Shown here: positions 12,801 through 23,818 of the stretch, piece by piece | Position numbering within the stretch: position 1 is the stretch's first letter | How the letters are laid out: every line of letters starts with the position of its first letter | DNA from: Halicephalobus mephisto | Lineage: Eukaryota > Nematoda > Chromadorea > Rhabditida > Panagrolaimidae | Assembly (NCBI GenBank): GCA_009193035.1 | Contig: SWDT01000133.1 | Location: 62,001 to 126,000 of the forward strand | Reading direction: 5' to 3' | DNA: 64,000 nt | Notes under the pieces: model-generated | Told to the model about the DNA's origin: nothing | Database searches by the model: none | The model's input: only the letters and a program-made list of their open reading frames with translations | Made by a program: the position numbers and the translations under genes

Positions 12801-13206
12801 TTTCGGAATCCCTCTCAGTTGAAACTTCTCGTTGACTAAGAACACTGAAACTTGCGTTGATGTTCTCGGCGATTCTGTGGAGGCATTTCAATGATTCATC
12901 CATTTCGTTCTGGACAATTCCCGTCAGACTGCCGTCGTCGTCGACGCCGATTTCGTAGATGGCTTCTCCTTGACCTTCACGTAGACGCCATTTCATCTGA
13001 GTCGTCAAGTGGTGGATTCTTTCATTGGACAAATCACATAATTTCGTTTTGTATTCGACGTTGCCCAAGTCTGATTCCGGCGGCAATCCCAGAGCGTCCT
13101 CCGAACGTGTCTCGTTCGCGTTCAAAGTCGCCGTGTGTTCTGGAAACGAACTACTGAAGATTCTTGCTCTTTTTTCGTTTGTGAAATCCGTTAACATAAA
13201 ATCCAT
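9894..13206 (-). CDS. GTPBP1/GTPBP2-family translational GTPase
   Basis: EF-Tu-like GTPase of the GTPBP1/GTPBP2 (GP-1) family, linked in animals to ribosome rescue and mRNA quality control. Four exons with consistent phases (13206-12737, 11982-11524, 11072-10468, 10114-9894) encode 584 residues, near the roughly 600 typical of the family. G1 is GSAEVGKST (162-170), the switch region KTSSV is present, G3 is DLAGD (242-246) and G4 is TKVD (298-301). The PGTYTTVKFKFSGKPEF and LIFRERKTRAMGEV blocks form the C-terminal beta-barrel. G1 has SAEVGKST where human members have NVDAGKST. All introns hold degenerate repeats with CATATATGAA motifs. Whether it is orthologous to GTPBP1 or GTPBP2 is unresolved. 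Confidence 0.93.
12031..12340. repeat. Intronic tandem repeat, about 100-bp unit, about 3 copies
   Basis: In intron 1 of the GTPBP gene, a unit with CATATATGAACTTTTC, TCTCGAGGGGAAT and TTGTTAGAATTTAGTCTA recurs near 12031, 12123 and 12227, with a decayed fourth copy near 12330. Confidence 0.75.
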
Positions 13207-15182
13207 CTTGTTAATAATCCGTCAATATCGATGTTAGTAGACGGTAAGTAGACAAAAATCAGTTTTTTTATATTCGAGTTATCATCCGGACCTGAAATTC
13301 AAAACTTAAAAATTTACAACGGATATTTCGATTTACGTAAACTCGGCGCGTGACACAAGTCTTAGTAAAAAGTAAAAAATAAAAAATAATCAAACAAGTT
13401 GCAAAATGAAAAAATCAGTTTTTTTTGAAAACTTGACTAGGCAGCAAGACGAAAGATCATAAGAAAAAATAAATAATAAATTTAAAAAAAAATCAAATAA
13501 TTTAAAAAAAATATAAAAGTTAATTTATTTTTTAATTTAAAAAAAATCAAATAATTTTAAAAAAATATAAAAATTAATTTATTTTATAATTTTTAAAAAA
13601 TCAAAGATTTCATAATTTTAAATTTCTTCGAAAATTTACTATTTAAATAAAATAAGATAATTAATGAAATATTTTTAGAAATTTATAAAAATCAAAAATT
13701 TTCAACTTTAAATTTTAAATTTTCAACTTTAAATTTTAAATTTTAAATTTTTAGTTTTTAATTTTTAAAGAACTGTAACAGTTCGGAAAATGACACGATA
13801 ACTACATGAATGATAAGTGCGAAACTGAACTGCAATTTTCTCAGTCCATTAAATCACGAAACAGATGGCGATTTCGAAATCGCTACCGAAAAAGAATGAA
13901 TAATGTAGTTTGAAAATTTTGTCAGATTGTGCAATATCTACAAACCAAACTACAACGTCCCAGATTTACATAAATTTAAAAACATTTTATTTCATTTTAA
14001 AAAACTTAAATTTCATATAACTTTTAAAAATTTATATTTAAAAAATTCAAATTTATTTACTTTAAAAAAGTTAAATTTACTTAATTTTTAAAAAATTTGA
14101 ATTTCTTTAATTTTTAAAAATTTTAATTTAATTAATTTTAAAACTTATCTAATTTCTAAAAAATCAACAAAAATGAAAAGATAAAAACTAACTTATTATT
14201 GCGAAATATGGATTTCGAAATCATTGCTAAAATGATAAAAATGGTTTGATTATGTTTTTGGAAATTACGTAATGATATCAAAAAAGATGATTCATAATAA
14301 ATATATTTATTTTATTCAAATTTTATAAAAATATTAAATATTTTCTAAATTTTTATATATTTTTTAAGTTTTTTTATAAAAATATTTAAAATTATTTTGA
14401 ATTTTATATATTTTTTAAGTTTTTTTATAAAAATATTTAAAATTATTTTGAATTTTATATATTTTTTAAGTTTTTTTATAAAAATATTTAAAATTATTTC
14501 GAATTTTATATATTTTTTAAGTCTTTTATAAAAATATTCAAAATTATTTAAATAAATTTATAAAAATATTTAATATTTTAAAATTTTTTATAAAAATACA
14601 TTTATACATCACCTAAATCACGTATATGATATTAAACATAAATGTAAAAAAACAAAGATCCTAATCCTGAAAATTGAACTGGATCTTTTTCAATTTCATT
14701 GTTATCGGAAAATTTCGAAATTTATCGAAAATAAAAATGATGCAATTCTGATTTTTCAAAATTATACAGTATCTAAATTTATAAAAATAAAACAACCTAG
14801 ATTTAAATTTATCCAACAATTATTTAAATTTCATATAAAAAATAGTTTTTTTTAATTTTATATATAAAAAATAATTTTTAAAATTTTATATGTAAAAAAT
14901 TTTTTTAAATTTTATGTATAAAAGAGGACTTTTTATAAATTTTCAATATTAAAATTAAATTATACCCTAGCTTTATGGTTATTTAGAAATCTCGAGAAAT
15001 TCTGAAATTTACTAAAAAATAAAAATGATGCAATTTTGACGTCTTAAAAAATTACACAATGTCCAAAGTTATCAAAACACGGTTATTTAGACTTAAACAC
15101 ATTTAGTAATTACTTAAAATCCATATATAAAATTAAAAAAAGATCGACAAAGGATCAATTCTGGAATTCTATTGATTTGAGA
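13207..15182. other. Gene-free AT-rich region upstream of the GTPBP gene
   Basis: The first 150 bp should hold the GTPBP 5' UTR and promoter. A less AT-biased patch at 13780-13965 includes the palindrome GCGATTTCGAAATCGC. The rest is A/T homopolymer-rich sequence including the 51-bp array listed separately. No coding potential was seen on either strand. Confidence 0.4.
14290..14580. repeat. 51-bp tandem array, about 5 copies
   Basis: TTTTTTAAGT-TTTTTTATAAAAATATT units recur with TTAAG at 14364, 14415, 14466 and 14517, exactly 51 bp apart, in intergenic DNA. Confidence 0.8.
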
Positions 15183-15285
15183 AATAGCACAGCAAGGAAC
15201 AACAGAAGCCGACCCCGCGTTGTTCGTTCCTGTGCGTCCGGACGTCCAGTTCGCTCGTCATGCTCTAAGTAGACACTATCCAAAC
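15183..15285. other. GC-richer island with a hairpin
   Basis: In very AT-rich surroundings this 100-bp patch contains an imperfect inverted repeat: GCACAGCAAGGAACAAC (about 15188-15204) against GTTGTTCGTTCCTGTGC (about 15219-15235) around a 14-15 nt loop. GTCCGGACGTCC follows. It could be a promoter, a small structured RNA or a repeat remnant. No known RNA family was recognised. Confidence 0.35.
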
Positions 15286-15391
15286 CAAAAAATCAAACAC
15301 TATCCAAATAAAAAATCCCCTAAAATTCATTAAATTTTGTGAAACGTTTATTTTGAACTCGTAAATTGAGCGGTAATTTGAGATTTGTTTT

Positions 15392-15775
15392 TTAATATTG
15401 CTGCTTCTGGGGGACCGGGTGGAGGGGTTGGGACACGAAATGGACCCGGTTCGGATGGGGTTCCGAGTAGTACGGTGGAGGCAGATCGTAATTGTACACC
15501 GGATTGGCTAGAAAACACAGTTTCAATATATGAAATTTAAATTTAAAACACTCACCCCCGGAGGCGACGGAGTAAGCGGGGTACACCGTCACGACGTTCG
15601 ATCTTCTTTGATTTCGCCAATATGGGAAATAATATTGTTGTCTAAAGCACAAACTGAATATCATCAAAATTATAAATATCAATGGAACAATAAAAAAGAA
15701 AAAAAACCACCAGCCATGCATTCTGAAGTTGATCAATAAGTTGAGGACCGCGGAAAACGCAAACCTGAATCCCAC
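15392..15775 (-). CDS. Small single-pass membrane protein with a PPPY motif (5' end uncertain)
   Basis: Two supported coding exons, (15721 or 15775)-15556 and 15507-15392, joined by a 48-nt intron (GTGAGT..TTCTAG), encode 93 or 111 residues. A hydrophobic helix (WWFFFFFIVPLIFIILMIF) is followed by a basic stretch and a cytosolic-type Pro/Tyr-rich tail with YDLPPPYYSEPHP, a WW-domain ligand motif. The architecture resembles the WBP1/VOPP1 group, but the cysteine-rich ectodomain of that family was not found: all frames of the next upstream exon-like segment (15780-15866) either stop or change phase. Minus-strand AATAAA at 15352-15347. Either start may be wrong, or a 5' exon is missing. Confidence 0.5.
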   Translation of the reverse strand: MGFRFAFSAVLNLLINFRMHGWWFFFFFIVPLIFIILMIFSLCFRQQYYFPYWRNQRRSNVVTVYPAYSVASGGECFKFKFHILKLCFLANPVYNYDLPPPYYSEPHPNRVHFVSQPLHPVPQKQQY

Positions 15776-16119
15776 TCCGGAAGAGGGCCCGGAGTGTAAA
15801 CAAGGTCGCGCATTTCACAACAGGCGAGTCATCCACCAATAAACAGACCTGTGATAATCTGAAAAATCCACTATATTTGAAAAAAAAATATTACAAAATC
15901 TTCAACATGATTTTTTAAAATTCCCAATATTACTATTATGGAAAATAAAAATAAATCTTGCAAAAAATGGTTTCGAAACAAATTTTGGAAATTTTTAAAG
16001 AAATCGAAAATCAGTATTATAAACAAAAACAAAGTTTCGAAATTCTCAACAGAGCTTTTTAGGATTTTTAGAAAGTAATAAAATCGTTATTATACAAATA
16101 TAAATTACCACGAAAAAGT

Positions 16120-16500
16120 CCTAAAGCGAGTTTTTAGGATATTTTAGAAACTTTAAAAATTATAAACCTTAAAAAACAAACTTTCGAAATTTTCAACACG
16201 ATTTTTTAGAAAATTTTAAAACTTGAAATTTTACATATTTTCAGAATCGAACTATCATGAAAATAAAAATGAATAATATTACGAAATTATTTCAAAACGA
16301 GTTTTTAGAATATTTTAGAAACTTTAAAAATTACAAAACTTACAAACCTTAAAAAACTAAGTTTCGAAATTTTCAACACGATTTTTTAGAAAATTTTAAA
16401 ACTTGAAATTTTACATATTTTCAGAATCGAACTATTATGGAAATAAAAATGAATAATATTACGAAATTATTTCAAAACAAGTTTTTAGGACATTTTAGGA
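16120..16500. repeat. About 175-180-bp tandem repeat, 2+ copies
   Basis: Units carrying CGAGTTTTTAG, TTTCAACACGATTTTTTAG and TTTTCAGAATCGAACTAT recur with starts near 16127, 16299 and 16479. Confidence 0.7.
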
Positions 16501-16589
16501 AATTCGAAAATCATGATCATTACGTATTTATATAACTTTCGTCATTTTTCACCACAGAAGAAACTCAAGTAATTGGATTTGTAGATTCT

Positions 16590-16800
16590 GAATATGACGT
16601 CAGAATTGAAGGTCAGTCTTCAGAATCCGCCTTTAGGACACGACTTCAGAAGTCGATGTCCGAAAAAGTCGAAAATCTCAAGTGGTAGATGTTATTTAAA
16701 AAAAACTAAATTTATTAGAACTTTAATTAATGAAGTTGTGGAATTTCAAACTTCAGAATCCGGGATTCTGAAGGCTAATCTCCAATTCTGACGTCAGATT
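16590..16800. repeat. Imperfect inverted repeat with GACGTCAGAATTG ends
   Basis: GACGTCAGAATTGAAGGTCAG..CTTCAGAATCC near 16597-16630 is mirrored by GGATTCTGAAGG..CCAATTCTGACGTC near 16760-16797. Each arm is about 33 bp with several mismatches, flanking about 130 bp. It is compatible with a decayed non-autonomous DNA transposon. Confidence 0.55.
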
Positions 16801-17232
16801 TGAAATCCAAAGATCGTAAAAAACGAAAATTTACAAAACGGTCTCGACACGAATTTCTGAAACTCAAAATTCCAGGTTTCGGATTTTAATTTTTAAATTT
16901 TTCATCGAATTTCAAAAAATTTTTATAAAAATAAAAAAATCACGAAATAGTCTCGACACGAATCTCCAGGCTTTTTGGAAAATTTCCGAAATATTTAATA
17001 ATTTCAAAATTTTCAAAGATTTATAAAATTAAAAAAATTATTAAATTCTAAAAACTAAAAAATTCCATTCGAGAAACAAGCCTAAAACCAGGCCAGTTTT
17101 TCCATATTTTCTTCTTTGATGCTCTCACAACGAAAAAAACCTTCAAACTGCAAAAATCGCGTCGACTTTTTTTGTTTCATTTGTGCCTTCTGAATTCTTG
17201 TTTTTTTTGTTTTTTTATTCAGAATTCCAGCT

Positions 17233-17672
17233 ATGACTCGGTACGACAACGAACACTTCCTGGAAGAGCTAAAGAAGCTGTTTCAAAAACCCAAACTCGG
17301 CGGATCTCAGTCAGTCTCAATCACGATGAAGCCTTGTGAGTTTTGGAAACTTTCCATATATGGATTTCCGTCAATTTAATCCTTTCAGATGATGGAAGGA
17401 CGAAACCAGTTCCAACAGAGCCTTCTGAAGGACATAAGCATTCTGTAGAGCATTTGTGTTTGTTCAGAGCTCAGTGTGGAAGCAAGAAGATTAGCACAAT
17501 CGTAAGTATATCCCTTGTTTTCCTCCTGGTCATTCTGATTCCACTTTTACAGGTCCATGCCAAGGAAGTGAACAAATTCCAACTGGCTTATTCACACGTT
17601 TTGTTATCCAATGCCGAGAATCTGAAGAAGAGCAAGAAGAAGCCAGGGAAGAAAAATGAAAACGTTGCTTGA
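17233..17672 (+). CDS. SRP14: Signal recognition particle 14 kDa subunit
   Basis: Alu-domain protein of the SRP; with SRP9 it mediates elongation arrest during co-translational targeting to the ER. Exons 17233-17335, 17389-17501 and 17553-17672, with introns of 53 and 51 nt, encode 111 residues, typical for SRP14. Diagnostic are FLEELKKLFQK, the MKPYDGRTKPVP block spanning the first junction, CLFRAQCGSKKISTIV and AKEVNKFQLAYSHVLLSN, followed by the usual lysine-rich tail. An acceptor-like TTTTTATTCAG ends about 10 nt before the ATG, consistent with trans-splicing. Confidence 0.96.
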
Positions 17673-18205
17673 TTTTTGTTTATTAAATTGGGTTATTTAT
17701 TATCATGGTTGAATAAGAATGTAAATGATTCAGTAAAACTCCCAATATCTTCTACATCCTGAGTAAGATGAGAAATTTAAGGAAATTTCGACTTTAACAA
17801 ATTCGTAGATGGTATTTTTTTATAAAAATGGATATCTGATGGCTATTTCTATCTTCTTTTAGATGAACTTCCTGAAAACCAGCATTTGGACGGAATTTAG
17901 GATGGTAATTGACGACTTTACCTGAGACGTTTAAAATTTTTTGAATGTGGTTTTTATTTTTTCATGATTTCGATTTTCTGGTTCTCTAGGATGCATAACT
18001 TAATTAAATTAAATTAAATCAAACAAACGTTCAAAATTACGAAATTTTGAATTTTTTAAATTTATATTTTTACAAATAACCTAAAAAAATAAAAATTACA
18101 AATTATTTTTAAATTTTTATTGAAAATATTTTTAATAAATTTTTATTTTCAAACTTTATTTATTGAAAGCTCCGTTAAAATCACAATTTTCGTTGTTTAC
18201 ATTCC

Positions 18206-21200
18206 TCAAGCAACCAAGTAAGGAGCGGACATGAGAATGGCGATGGTGGTGGTGATGATGAAGACAGTAAAAATGTAAAGACAAAACCTGTCTACTACTG
18301 TAGCTGCGAATTTCCATTGATTCGAGGCACTGTCGTCTCTTTCGGTTTCAATTATCTGTTTTGTGACTATTTTCAGTTCGTTGTGGATTCTTTGAAGCAA
18401 CAATATCGTGGCCTGATTCGTCAGTTCGATCTGGGTCGGTTTCGGACCAGGAGTGGCGAATACTGTAGATTCGAAACTAGAAGTGATAAGACTGGTCTTA
18501 GTGCCTCCATTCATGAATCCATGAAGTCTCCTCTCAATGTCGAAGGAGGACTTTCTGGAGCCAGTTTCGGTTTCTTTGATGTTCCTCATCAAAGATTCGC
18601 TGTGACGTTTCAGTTTTGAGCAGGGCAACAAAGGAGGTAGAGTGGACCAGGTCAAATGGACTCCAGGTCTTTCCATCCGAAGGATATACGGTAGCCAGTA
18701 AAGGAGGATGGTCTTCGTCTAAAAAACAAAAAAAATAAAAAAAGTAAAAAAAGTCGAAAAAATTAGAAAATTAAAAAAAATTAAAAAAGATTAAAAAAGT
18801 TTAAAAAAATAAAAAAAGTTAAAAAAAATTTAAAAAGGTTAAAAAAGTTTAAAAAAATTAAAAATTTAAAAAATTTAAAAAAATAAAAAAGTTTAAAAAG
18901 TTTAAAAAATTTAAAAAAGTTGAAAAAATTAGAAAAGTTTAAAAATTTAAAAAAGTTAAAATTTTTCAAGAATTATCTCGCTTCAGAAGATTATTCTACG
19001 AAAACAAAATGTAAATTTTGAATATCTATTTTAAAAGTTTTGATTTGATATACAAGTTATAAATGATTTTGAATAAAATTTAATTTTTAATATTTTATAA
19101 TTTTTTTACCTTCGGAGTCATCTCGTGGGTTTCAGGAGTCCTGTAGTGCAGATTCAGCACGTATACTGTAAATACCGTACTGGCAGTGACGACGATCATA
19201 CAGCAACTGAAGAAGATTCCCAGCAACGGCACAGCTTCGCTCGTGGGAGGAGACATCTCTGCCAAGATCCCCAAAAAGAAACAAATCGACAACAATACCG
19301 TAATTTCTGTAAAAAATTATTAATTTTATTTAATTTAAAATTATTTACGAAGAGTAATTTTTTCTCCCGCTTCTGGAGGCAGTGTGAAAGTGAGCAAAGA
19401 CATCGCGGTCATCAGAATACACGGCATGATCAGGTTGAACCCATAGTAGAGAGTACGTCGTTGCATGTGGATGTAGAAGGTCAAGTCCGGGTAGGGCTCC
19501 TGAAGTCGAGAAATTCAAATTTTAAATAAAAAATTAATTCTCATCAAACAAAAATAAAATTTTCAAAGGATCATTAACCAAAATCAAAAAAAAAAAATTT
19601 TCGCGTCGGGACCAAGTTTTTTTAAATGAGAATTTTATTTGGATTTTTATTTTAAAAAAACATATTTTAAGTCACGGTCCTGATACGAATGATTTTTGAT
19701 TTACTTTTAATTTTAAACTTGAAAATGATCTTTAAACATCATTCGCGTCGGGACCAAGTTTTTAAAATGAGAATTTTATTTTGATTTTTATCTTAAAAAA
19801 AACACATTTTGAGTCACGGTCTTAACATAAACAAAATTTAATTCACTTTTTGATTATAAGCTAAAAAATTAACAACACTCTAAAAATCATTCGTGTCAGG
19901 ACCAAGTCTATTATTTTCTAAAGAAAAATTTCGAGTAATGGTACCAACATGAAAAATTTTATTTTTTCCAACACCATGAATTTAATAATTTTTAAAAATC
20001 ATTCATGTCAAAACTATTTTTAAAGTTAATTAAAATTATTATAATTATTTAAATTTTTAAAATTATTTAATTTTTTTAATTTCTAAATTATTATAATTTT
20101 TAAAATTATTATAATTATTTAAATTTTTAAAATTATTTAAATTATTTAATTTTTAAAATTATTTAATTTTTTTAATTTCTAAATTTTTAAAATTAAAAAA
20201 AAATATGCCCTAAGGCAATGATATTTGATTTGTTTTTCGACCACGAGTTTGTTAGTGATTTTTTAATCCTGATGATTGACAACTTCCAGTTCGACAATTG
20301 ATGACTTTTTTTAGATTTTTTGAATAAGTATATTTTTAAAAAATTATTAATCCACCTCGTGATTAAAAATAAATATTTTCTGTTTTAGAACTAGAAATAT
20401 TGAATTTCGAATTTTTGGACAAACTTTGAACTAATTCAAATTCAAAAATCGAAAAAATTAAATTCAAATTTAAAATTCGAAGGTCGGAATTCTGAAGATT
20501 TTAATTCAAATCCGAATTATTTCAAACTAAAAATTTAAAAATTTAAATTAAAAATTAAAAAATTAAATTAAAAATTTAAAAATTAAATCGAAAATTAAAA
20601 AATTTATATCAAAAATTAAAAAATCTAAATTGAAAATTAAAACATTTAAATCAAAAATTAAAAAATTTAAATTGAAAATTGAAAAATCTAAATTGAAAAT
20701 TAAAACATTTAAATCAAAAATTTAAAAATTTAAATTGAAAATTGAAAAATCTAAATTAAAAAATTTAAATCCGAATTATTTCAGTTTTTATTAATTTTGA
20801 ACTGATTTGAGTTCAAAGTTAGTATTTTGACTTGAAATCGCTTTTTGAATTCGAACTAGTCCAAAATTGATTCAAAATCAAGTTTGAATTTGGATTTTTG
20901 AATTTTCGAATCGAAGTAATTAAGTTTGAATTTGGATTTTTAAAATTTCAAACTCGAATTCTTAAGTTTGAATTTGGATTTTTCGATTTTCGAATTTAAA
21001 CTAGTCCAAAATTGATTCAAAATCAAATTTGAAAATCGACAATTCTGGTCAAGACCAATGATTTTTGATTCACTAAGGAGATATTTCAGATAGTGGTCTT
21101 AATACAGAAAATTCTTAATTTTTTAATACCATAATCCTTAGCATCAATCGCGATGAACCCAATAGCTTTTTTAATTTCCTAAAAAATCGAAAATAGTGGT

Positions 21201-23818
21201 CCCAAAACGAAAAATAATTAATTAGTTTAAAAAAATATAATAATTGATTTTTAAACATCATTCGCGTCGGGACCACTATTCTTCAATTTAAAACTTTTTA
21301 GATATAACTTTCGACAATGGTCCTGACACGAAAAACAATTAATTCGTTTTAAGACCAAAAATATAATTAACTTTAAACATCATTCGCGTCGGGACCACTA
21401 TTCTTCAATTTAAAACTTTTTAGATATAAATTTCGACAATGGTCCTGACACGAAAAATTTTCAATTCGTTTTAAGACGAAAAATATAATTAACTTTAGAC
21501 ATCATTCGCGTCGGGACCACTATTCTTCAATTTAAAACTTTTTAGATATAACTTTCGACAATGGTCCTGACACGAAAAACAATTAATTCGTTTTAAGACC
21601 AAAAATATAATTAACTTTAAACATCATTCGCGTCGGGACCACTATTCTTCAATTTAAAAATTTTTAGATATAACTTTTGATAATGGTCCTGACACGAAAA
21701 ACTTTCAATTCGTTTTAAGACCAAAAATATAATAATTAATTTTAAAGCATCATTCGCATCGGGACCACTCTTCTTCAAATTGAAACTTTTTTTAGATATA
21801 ACTTTCGACAATGGTCCTGACACGAAAAATTTTCAATTCATTTTAAAACAAAAATTTGTATTTTTTATAAAATTTTAAAATAACTTACTGGACAACAATC
21901 ATAAAACTTCTCGGATCTGGATACTGTAGTCATGGGCAAAAGCCATTCTCCATTAGGGAGGTATTCTGAAATGTCAAATCCGCCCTTTGCCGGCTGCAGA
22001 TCCAATTTGTAACCATCGTAAGTCCAGGAACCGAATTTGAAAAAACACGTTTGACGATCGAAAGGAAAATACTAAAAATAATTTTAAAAATTATACTGTA
22101 AAAATTAAAATTACTTTAATATCGATTTTGCAGCTAATTTTAAAAATACCAGGCGGGATCCAACTGACATCTCCGGTGTGATAGACCACCATGTTCGTAG
22201 GATATGTGGAATCAAAATTAGGATCGACACTGTTGTACAACAGAACCTAAAAATCGAAATTTACATAATTTATAAAAATTTACATAATTTATAAAAAATT
22301 TCATAATTTACAATAATTTATATAATTTACAAAAATTTACATAATTTATAAAAAATTACATAATTTATATAATTTATAAAAATCTACATAATTTATAAAA
22401 AATTACATAATTTATAAAAATTTACATAATTTATATAATTTATAAAAATTTACAAAAATTTACATAATTTATATTATTTACAAAAATTTATATAATTTAT
22501 AAAAATTTACATAATTTACAAAAATTTCCTAAATTACTGTATTATTTTAAAAATAAATAAAAATCTTTAAAAACATCTAAAATTAGATTTTTACAAAAAT
22601 CAAAATTCGCATAATTTTCTAAAATAAAAATAAAATAAATAATAAAAAATTTAATTAATATAAAATATTTAAAAAATTTTTTAAAACAAATTTTGCAAAA
22701 ATTAAAAATAAAATAAATAATAAAATTTCAATGCAAAGTATTTTTAAAAATGGGATTTCGAAATTTTGCATTAAATTTTTTTAAATTTTAAAGAATTTTA
22801 TTAATTTAAAAAAACTTACATCAGGTTTCCAAATTTTTCCAGCAGGAAATCTGACGTCAGTAATATTACCGTATTCCTCTTTATCCCACCGAAGTTTGTA
22901 ATCATTCCAAGTCTGAAAACAATTCAAAAAATTATTTTACAGTAATTTACAAATTTATTTTAAAACAAAAGTTAATTTTTGAATTCAAAAAATTAATCTT
23001 TTTAATTTTCTTTTTTATAAAAAATTATTTTACAGTAATTTAAAAATTTGTTTTAAAATAAAAGTTGATTTTTAAATAAAAAAAATTAATCTTTTTAATT
23101 ATCTTTTTTATAAAAAATTATTCTACAGTAATTTACAAATTTATTTTCAAACAAAAATTGGTTTTTAAATAAAAAAAATTAATTTTTTTAATTTTATTTT
23201 TTAAAAAAAATTATTTTACAGTAATTTACAAATTTATTTTAAAACAAAAGTTGATTTTTAAAGTAATTCATTTTTAAAATTTAATTTTTCTTTATAAAAA
23301 ATTGATTTTTTTTTAAATTTTAATTTTTAAATAAAAAACTAATTTTTTTAAATTTTAATTTTTAAATAAAAACTAATTTTTTTAAATTTTAATTTTTAAA
23401 TAAAAACTAATTTTTTTTTAATTTTAATTTTTAAATAAAAACTAATTTTTTTTTAATTTTAATTTTTAAATAAAAACTAATTTTTTTTTAATTTTAATTT
23501 TTAAATAAAAACTAATTTTCTAAAATTAATTTTTTTCTTTTTTTAATTTGATTTTTTGGGAAAATTAAAACCCACATAATCTAGCCAAGCATTAACATGA
23601 ACAATTTGATTTTTTTCATCCACATCGATAAGTTGCTGTAGAGACACCTTCAAGTATACTGTAACAGGCAAGGAATGGTTAGCCACAGGTCTTTCCAGGT
23701 TGTTGTAGTCCCTCATCAGGTCTTCATACAGTCTTCTTTCATGGTAACTACAGTAGACGAATTTTATCAAATTGAAAAAAATAAAAATTCCAAAATTCCT
23801 CAAAGATCGACGAGGCAT
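18206..23818 (-). CDS. Nicotinic acetylcholine receptor alpha-type subunit (ACR-16/alpha-7-like)
   Basis: Pentameric Cys-loop cation channel subunit at the plasma membrane. Seven phase-consistent exons: 23818-23576, 22912-22820, 22246-22115, 22071-21889, 19499-19349, 19306-19110, 18718-18206; 503 residues. Order: signal peptide about 1-23, ligand-binding domain with Cys-loop C151..C165, vicinal cysteines C215-C216 (YDCCP) marking an alpha subunit, M1, M2 ([17 protein letters not shown], with the intermediate-ring Glu of cation channels), M3, a cytoplasmic loop with an amphipathic helix, and M4 ending [21 protein letters not shown] and [13 protein letters not shown] fit the alpha-7/ACR-16 group. 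Minus-strand AATAAA signals lie at 18164-18155. Introns 1-4 hold many tandem repeats, the largest (19500-21888) being nearly 2.4 kb. The orthologue is not assigned. Confidence 0.95.
18730..18965. repeat. Low-complexity TTAAAAAAGT-type intronic repeat
   Basis: A degenerate TTAAAAAAGTTTAAAAAA repeat with a 9-12 bp period fills the intron between exons 6 and 7 of the acetylcholine receptor gene. An open frame through it encodes only Phe/Leu/Lys-type simple sequence and is not a gene. Confidence 0.7.
19600..19990. repeat. About 145-bp tandem repeat with CGCGTCGGGACCAAG core
   Basis: Core sites at 19601, 19743 and 19891 (142 and 148 bp apart) within intron 4 of the receptor gene. The same core occurs in the 122-bp array further along the intron. 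Confidence 0.7.
21240..21840. repeat. 122-bp tandem array, 5 copies
   Basis: TTCGCGTCGGGACCACTATT occurs at 21261, 21383, 21505, 21627 and 21753 (122, 122, 122, 126 bp), each followed by TTTCGACAATGGTCCTGACACG. The copies are nearly identical, so the expansion is recent. It lies in intron 4 of the receptor gene, just before exon 4 (in genomic order). Confidence 0.9.
22255..22540. repeat. About 18-20-bp AT simple repeat
   Basis: TTTATAAAAATTTACATAA units repeat through the intron between exons 2 and 3 of the receptor gene. Confidence 0.75.
22930..23525. repeat. Intronic AT repeats (two unit types)
   Basis: TTATTTTACAGTAATTTACAAATTTATTTT recurs about every 90-100 bp at 22930-23250. Then a 34-35 bp unit containing AATTTTTAAATAAAAACTAA recurs about six times at 23325-23520. 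Both lie in intron 1 of the receptor gene. Confidence 0.7.

Larger units (their letters stand above)
15867..17232. other. Gene-free spacer and SRP14 upstream region
   Basis: AT-rich intergenic DNA with a tandem block (16120-16500) and an imperfect inverted repeat (16590-16800), listed separately. No coding sequence was recognised. Confidence 0.4.

Noticed and set aside
18781..18969. Phe-rich membrane peptide
   Set aside because: Translation of an A/T simple repeat in a receptor intron.
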